Shown here one piece after another: positions 50,439 to 54,040 of a stretch of 54,040 nucleotides of DNA. The notes beneath the pieces were generated by a model. It had not been told where the DNA came from. It saw only the letters and a list, made by a program, of their open reading frames with translations, and searched no databases. The DNA is from a virus: positions 1-54,040 of IMG/VR virus record IMGVR_UViG_3300042869_000287; one strand, 5' to 3'. The translations under genes were made by a program, and so were the position numbers. How positions within the stretch are numbered: the first letter of the stretch is position 1; the number at the start of each line of letters is the position of its first letter.

Positions 50439-50695
50439 GATTTGCTTTATTGTTAGTTACATTGTTGACTGGTTGTTCTACTGCAGTTCCTGTGGTAATG
50501 AAGTTTCCAGAACCACCAAAGTTTTCTAGAGAAGCATGTCCACGTTTGGAAATATTGAAAGATGATGCTAAATTGAGTGATGTGGCCAAGACAGTTACGG
50601 TAAACTACACAACATACTATGAGTGTGCCGTAAAAAATGATGCTTGGATCGAATGGTATGGTGTACAGAAACTTATATTTGAATCAGTAAAATAA
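50435..50695 (+). CDS. small lipoprotein, o-spanin-like candidate
   Basis: The 86-residue product starts MRFALLLVTLLTGCSTAV with lipobox LLTGC, the Cys at residue 14. The mature part has a Pro-rich start (FPEPPKF) and YYECAVKNDAWIEW. It is coupled to the coiled-coil membrane gene before it. As an outer-membrane lipoprotein it could be the outer spanin. A second lipoprotein at 52963 is the alternative. Confidence 0.65.
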   Translation: MRFALLLVTLLTGCSTAVPVVMKFPEPPKFSREACPRLEILKDDAKLSDVAKTVTVNYTTYYECAVKNDAWIEWYGVQKLIFESVK

Positions 50696-50705
50696 AGGAA
50701 TTAAA

Positions 50706-50876
50706 ATGGTAAGAAAACGGGTTACTACTAGAAGAAAAATAGTAGCACCAGCGCCAGCTTCGCCTGCAACAAAAAGTTTGCCTACGGCAACTTTAGGGCT
50801 AGGTATGATTATTCTCACCAATTACCAAGCAGAAGTAAAACAACTACTAAGCTTATTAATGAAAGCATTCACATGA
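50706..50876 (+). CDS. 56-residue basic protein
   Basis: The product reads M-V-R-K-R-V-T-T-R-R-K-I-V-A at the start, then APAPASPATK, a short hydrophobic TLGLGMIIL and a C-terminal amphipathic helix. The basic Pro/Ala tail resembles the C-terminus of the next protein. An AAAGGA site precedes the ATG and an ATGA overlap joins it to the next gene. The hydrophobic stretch is too short for a firm membrane segment. Confidence 0.6.
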   Translation: MVRKRVTTRRKIVAPAPASPATKSLPTATLGLGMIILTNYQAEVKQLLSLLMKAFT

Positions 50877-51601
50877 AAATACTAGATAAAATTTTAGAAT
50901 TCAAACGTATACCTTATTTTATTTCGGGAGTTATATTCCTTAGTAGTTTGATTGTGCTGAGTTGTTTCAAAAGTGCCGAAACTCAGTTAACCACACTGAA
51001 CGATGCAGCTTCACTTAGTCGCACCATGGCCAAGTCATCTGACGATTTGACCAACTATGCTAGATATTTTGTGACAACCAAAAACGAATACTGGAGAACA
51101 GAATTCAACAATGTGCTCAAGGTACGCAATGGTGACCTGTCGGACAATCATGGTGTCACAAAGTCATTTAAAAATAGAGTAAAAGAAGTAGCGTTTCTAC
51201 AATCTGAGTTAGACATTCTTTTACGTGCAGAAGAATTAAGCAACAATCTTGCCAAATTGGAAGTTGAAGCATTTGCCTGGGTTGATAAGGGCAAGCCTGA
51301 AATAAATTTTGACTTACAAACGCACCATTATACAGCAGCACAAATGCTTATGTTTGGTGATGATTACAAAAAATACAAGAAAGAAATTCTTGACACCACA
51401 AACAACTTCTATGTGTCTGTTGTCAATCGATTACAATCACAATATCTTTTTTACATGACAGTGGCGTGGACCATGATTATTGTTATCAATCTGAGTTTAA
51501 TTTTATTAGTTATGGTAATAAAACACAAAGAAATTGTTAGGCGCAGGCCTGCTCGGGCACCAGCCAAAACACCAGTAACAAAAAAATCAATAAGGAAATA
51601 A
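50873..51601 (+). CDS. chemoreceptor-like membrane sensor protein
   Basis: The 242-residue product has a membrane segment at about residues 15-35, a periplasmic region of 155 residues and a second segment near 193-215, then a short basic Ala/Pro tail. The periplasmic part SSDDLTNYARYFVTTKNEYW with FNNVLKVRNGD resembles the four-helix sensory half of methyl-accepting chemotaxis proteins and some sensor kinases. No HAMP, methylation or kinase domain follows. It could be a sensor half without output, a decoy for a host receptor or a holin-like scaffold; these are inferences. Confidence 0.68.
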   Translation: MKILDKILEFKRIPYFISGVIFLSSLIVLSCFKSAETQLTTLNDAASLSRTMAKSSDDLTNYARYFVTTKNEYWRTEFNNVLKVRNGDLSDNHGVTKSFKNRVKEVAFLQSELDILLRAEELSNNLAKLEVEAFAWVDKGKPEINFDLQTHHYTAAQMLMFGDDYKKYKKEILDTTNNFYVSVVNRLQSQYLFYMTVAWTMIIVINLSLILLVMVIKHKEIVRRRPARAPAKTPVTKKSIRK

Positions 51602-51602
51602 A

Positions 51603-52151
51603 ATGGCAGAAGAAAAGAAACCATTATCTCGTTCTGAACGAGAAGCACAGATTAAAGACAAAGCAGGTTGGTTAATTACTGTACTTGCTGCATTATTAGC
51701 CATCAATACATACGTTTCAAGTGGCAATAGTTCTAAAGTATTGAACAATACAATTAGTGCAAACAATACTTGGGCATTCTATCAAGCAAAATCAGTTAAA
51801 CAAACTCTTGCTGAGATGGCTAGAGATGATGCTGTTGACAGAAAACAATTTGACAAAGCCGATAAGTTAACTGCAAAAATTGACAGATATGAATCTGAAC
51901 CTGCAACAGGTGAAGGTAAAAAAGAACTAATGGCAAAAGCAAAAGGTCTTGAAGCCGAACGTGACCAGATCCGTAAGTCTGGTCCTTGGATGACATTTGC
52001 AGGTTCAGCATTTCAAATTGCAATTGTTTTGTTAACTGCAAGTATTCTAGCAGTCAGCATGTCGTTATATTGGGGTAGTATTATGGTTGGCACTTTTGCA
52101 GCACTATTGATGAGTCAGGGTCTTTGGCTTTGGTTACCAGTAGTGTTGTAA
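51603..52151 (+). CDS. DUF4337-like membrane protein
   Basis: The 182-residue product has one N-terminal membrane segment (about residues 22-38), then SANNTWAFYQAKSVKQTLAE, a helix with EAERDQIRKSG, and two hydrophobic segments near 132-150 and 155-180. The NTWAFYQAKSxKQ pattern is typical of DUF4337 proteins. Their role is unknown. In this lysis-like module it may be a holin candidate or a partner of the sensor-like protein in front. It starts two bases after the previous stop. Confidence 0.75.
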   Translation: MAEEKKPLSRSEREAQIKDKAGWLITVLAALLAINTYVSSGNSSKVLNNTISANNTWAFYQAKSVKQTLAEMARDDAVDRKQFDKADKLTAKIDRYESEPATGEGKKELMAKAKGLEAERDQIRKSGPWMTFAGSAFQIAIVLLTASILAVSMSLYWGSIMVGTFAALLMSQGLWLWLPVVL

Positions 52152-52152
52152 T

Positions 52153-52650
52153 ATGATTGATCCACTAACAGCACTAGCGGGTATTCAATCCGCCATCAGC
52201 ATGGTCAAAAAGGCATCAAAGGTTGCCAATGACTTAGGCTCTCTTGCTCCAATGATTGGCAAGATGTTCGATGCTAAGAGTACAGCAACTAAAGCATTGA
52301 TGGAGGCCAAAAACTCCAAGAAAGGTTCCAACATGGGAACCGCTCTCCAGATTGAAATGGCATTAGAACAGGCTAGAGCATTTGAAGAGGAACTAAAGAT
52401 GTTGTTTATGCAGACAGGCAAGATTGACGTATGGCAGAAGATTAAAGCTCGTCAAGCAGAAATGGATGCAGACGATGCTAATGACATAAGAATGTTCAAC
52501 GACCAAGAACGCAAACGTAAACAAAAAGAACAAGAATTAAATGAATGGGCTATGATACTTGGCGGATCTGCTTTTGTTTTATTCATACTGTTTATTGGTG
52601 GGTATGAACTGCATCAATTTTGTCAAACAGGCAATAGGTGTGGAAGATGA
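52153..52650 (+). CDS. conserved helical protein with C-terminal membrane anchor
   Basis: The 165-residue product begins MIDPLTALAGIQSAISMVKKA and is mostly helix (ALEQARAFEEELKMLFMQTG, WQKIKARQAEMDADDAND), with one hydrophobic segment near 133-150 and a short basic end. Proteins with this MIDPxTA start are widespread in aquatic T4-like phages next to lysis genes. No activity is known. It overlaps the next gene by ATGA. Confidence 0.72.
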   Translation: MIDPLTALAGIQSAISMVKKASKVANDLGSLAPMIGKMFDAKSTATKALMEAKNSKKGSNMGTALQIEMALEQARAFEEELKMLFMQTGKIDVWQKIKARQAEMDADDANDIRMFNDQERKRKQKEQELNEWAMILGGSAFVLFILFIGGYELHQFCQTGNRCGR

Positions 52651-52799
52651 ACGAATACCAAAAAACCTTTGACATGTGTTTGAAAATATTCATATATGGT
52701 TGTGTGGCACTATATTTCTTAGGTTTTCTTAAATTTCTTCCAGATGATTTGTCTGATAGAATTGTTAATGGTTTAATAAATAGATTTTTACCTGGATAA
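52647..52799 (+). CDS. 50-residue membrane protein
   Basis: The product has one hydrophobic segment, LKIFIYGCVALYFLGFLKF, near residues 12-30, then a short charged end. ATGA overlap with the previous gene and TAA at 52797-52799. One membrane span and a charged tail fit a small holin-associated or anchor protein, but nothing proves it. Confidence 0.6.
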   Translation: MNEYQKTFDMCLKIFIYGCVALYFLGFLKFLPDDLSDRIVNGLINRFLPG

Positions 52800-52813
52800 A
52801 AGGTATTATCATA

Positions 52814-52954
52814 GTGACCAGTTTGATACTTTTATTTACACTGGGTTATGTTACACCAGAATATGAGTGTGTGCGTTGGACTTGGAGTGGTGATGTATAT
52901 AACCGAAAGGTTGTGTGTCTAGAATGGCGTAAGAAAGAAAAAAAGAAGGTATAA
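52814..52954 (+). CDS. 46-residue secreted or membrane peptide with GTG start
   Basis: The product begins M-T-S-L-I-L-L-F-T-L-G-Y (GTG start) and continues EYECVRWTWSGDVYNRKVV with CLEWRKKEKKKV. Two Cys and a conserved-looking CxxW / CLEWxKK pattern recur in small phage proteins of aquatic hosts. AAAGG lies upstream. A late-promoter string overlaps its stop codon. It may be exported. Confidence 0.55.
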   Translation: MTSLILLFTLGYVTPEYECVRWTWSGDVYNRKVVCLEWRKKEKKKV

Positions 52955-52957
52955 ATA
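52950..52957 (+). promoter_or_regulatory. T4 late promoter consensus TATAAATA
   Basis: TATAAATA is an exact match to the T4 late -10 element and lies six bases before ATG 52963. A transcript from it would be almost leaderless; it may serve genes further on, including the endolysin. Confidence 0.5.
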
Positions 52958-52962
52958 TCTCT

Positions 52963-53316
52963 ATGAAAAAATTATTAGTTGTTTTAAGTTTAGTGTTATT
53001 AAGTGGTTGCACTACAATACAGAAGTATTGGCCAAAACCGCATGATCCTGTCTTGTTGAATTATTTGGTAATAACAGATAATGAATTGCGTAAAGTTGAT
53101 TGTACATCAGCAAATTGGTCTAAAGTTATATCTCAGACTGAATTGATGGTGGTTTATGTCAATTGGCGTCAAGACCCACAACAAGAGAATATTGTTGGTC
53201 TACACAACCATGCAATTAAAATGAGTCATGGTGGTAGTAAAATATTCTGTGAAATAGGTAAAAAGACTGCTGAACAAAGAATTGAAGCCGCAAAATCCGC
53301 ATGGGGAGGAAGATAA
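52963..53316 (+). CDS. lipoprotein of the lysis module
   Basis: The 117-residue product starts MKKLLVVLSLVLLSGCTT with lipobox LLSGC, the Cys at residue 16. The mature part has WPKPHDPVLLNYLVITDNEL, a conserved-looking segment of lysis-region lipoproteins, and more Cys near 47 and 98. It lies between two tiny membrane genes and the endolysin. It is a second candidate outer spanin or a lipoprotein that protects against superinfection. Confidence 0.65.
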   Translation: MKKLLVVLSLVLLSGCTTIQKYWPKPHDPVLLNYLVITDNELRKVDCTSANWSKVISQTELMVVYVNWRQDPQQENIVGLHNHAIKMSHGGSKIFCEIGKKTAEQRIEAAKSAWGGR

Positions 53317-53501
53317 TGCATCCGTTAGAACAAGAAATACAGGCCATTGTTGAACAATGCCAATTAGGTAATATCGATGAAGACGAGAGAAATTATCTCA
53401 TTAATGAGATACGTGATGTACGTGCTGCTCAGGAATGTGCAGACAACGAACAGGCATTTAGATATATCGTACAAGTGTGTAACGTAGCACTATCAATTTG
53501 A
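53316..53501 (+). CDS. small hypothetical protein upstream of endolysin
   Basis: The 61-residue acidic helical product has EQEIQAIVEQCQLGNIDEDE and RDVRAAQECADNEQAFRY. ATG 53316 overlaps the previous stop (TAATG) and has GGGGAGGA in front, so it is chosen over an in-frame ATG at 53301. No family is recognised. Confidence 0.65.
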   Translation: MHPLEQEIQAIVEQCQLGNIDEDERNYLINEIRDVRAAQECADNEQAFRYIVQVCNVALSI

Positions 53502-53509
53502 GGTAAAAA

Positions 53510-54040
53510 ATGGAACTAACTAAAGAACAACTAAAACAACTTCTACCAAAGAATCCATATCTTGATTATTGGTTCAATGCACTAGAACAATTATTACCAG
53601 AATATGAGATTAATACACCACAAAGAATTGCAGCATTTGTTGCTCAGTGTGCTCACGAATCTGGTGGTTTTATGGTACTCAAAGAGAATCTAAACTATCG
53701 TCCTGTTACATTACGTAAAATCTTTCCAAAGTATTTTACTGATGATGCCATTGCCAACCATTACTGCTCATTGCCAAACAAACAAGAAGCAATTGCAAAT
53801 CGTGTTTATGCCAATCGTATGGGCAATGGCGATGAAGCCTCTGGTGATGGTTACAGATATTGTGGCCGTGGTTTAATTCAATTGACAGGCAAACACAACT
53901 ACACAGCATTTGCTGATTCATTAGAAATTTCACCAGAAGAAGTATCTGAGTATTTGGCCACATTTGAAGGTGCCGCTCAATCTGCATGTTGGTTTTGGGA
54001 ATCAAACAACCTTAACCAGTGGGCAGACAAAGGTGATATT
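53510..54040 (+). CDS. GH19 chitinase-type endolysin (partial)
   Basis: At least 177 residues run to the window edge without a stop. Residues about 45-54 read VAQCAHESGGF, with E50 the likely catalytic acid of the GH19 lysozyme/chitinase family; YRYCGRGLIQLTGKHNYTAF near 120-140 is the family's second signature. It cuts glycan strands of peptidoglycan at lysis. It is the last gene of the membrane module. A weak GAGG site precedes the ATG. The C-terminal end is missing only because the window ends. Confidence 0.9.
   Translation, partial: MELTKEQLKQLLPKNPYLDYWFNALEQLLPEYEINTPQRIAAFVAQCAHESGGFMVLKENLNYRPVTLRKIFPKYFTDDAIANHYCSLPNKQEAIANRVYANRMGNGDEASGDGYRYCGRGLIQLTGKHNYTAFADSLEISPEEVSEYLATFEGAAQSACWFWESNNLNQWADKGDI

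Overview
The window is a gene-dense, AT-rich stretch of a large tailed phage of the T4 superfamily (contractile-tail myovirus). Every gene I can support lies on the + strand, mostly joined by ATGA or TAATG stop/start overlaps. The evidence for T4 kinship is a near-complete T4-type replication set: sliding clamp gp45, clamp loader gp44 and gp62, RegA, family B DNA polymerase gp43, UvsX recombinase and DnaB-type helicase gp41. The very short gp62 and several small conserved genes look more like aquatic (cyanophage-like and other marine or freshwater) T4-like phages than like T4 itself. A GH19 endolysin and lipoprotein genes point to a Gram-negative host, and many near-perfect sigma70 promoters point to a host with a canonical vegetative sigma factor. 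I see no tRNA genes, integrase, insertion sequence or CRISPR array.

Layout. Positions 1-251 hold a structured 3' end, a strong terminator and two promoters. Positions 252-18530 are the early/middle DNA metabolism region: a CobT-like (HEVGH plus VWA) and CobS-like (MoxR-type AAA+) pair, a small HTH protein, a glycosyltransferase, a dATP/dGTP diphosphohydrolase-like protein, gp45, a ParB-like protein, gp44, two small genes, gp62, RegA, a structured RNA, Hsp20, dCMP deaminase, a cytidylyltransferase, a MazG-like protein, gp43, UvsX, gp41 and a possible DruA/DUF4338-like protein. Positions 18569-21132 carry two larger proteins, the second with a ligase-like KWDG motif. Positions 21136-35792 are the tail fibre/adhesin region: two tandem copies of a three-gene cassette (Ala/Asn repeat protein, small beta protein, Gly-rich adhesin), a 1629-residue fibre with six LamG-like modules, and two further fibre proteins. 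Positions 35818-42873 hold two 2OG-Fe(II) oxygenase-like proteins and a sugar island (four glycosyltransferase-like proteins, a HAD-nucleotidyltransferase fusion, a methyltransferase and a GDPD-like protein). Positions 42897-50025 hold head-associated candidates, several with an N-terminus like the T4 capsid-targeting sequence. Positions 50025-54040 are a lysis/membrane module: spanin-like proteins, a chemoreceptor-like sensor, a DUF4337-like protein, small membrane proteins and a GH19 endolysin cut by the window edge.

Regulation. The first 12 kb and the 36.9-37.2 kb junction use TTGACA/TATAAT promoters, several with an extended TGn -10 element. NATAAATA motifs like the T4 late promoter stand before the genes at 18569, 42897, 48448 and 52963. 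The clamp and clamp loader would fit a T4-style coupling of late transcription to replication, but gp33 and gp55 are not in the window.

Best leads: (1) several proteins that may be packaged in the capsid, including a fused nucleotidyltransferase-kinase and a ligase-like protein; (2) SSB-like acidic-PF tails on the CobS-like and ParB-like proteins; (3) the CobS/CobT-like machine with a metalloprotease motif; (4) a structured RNA with competing folds ahead of hsp20; (5) a nested gene with a strong Shine-Dalgarno site inside the 797-residue gene; (6) a phage membrane protein resembling a chemoreceptor sensory half.
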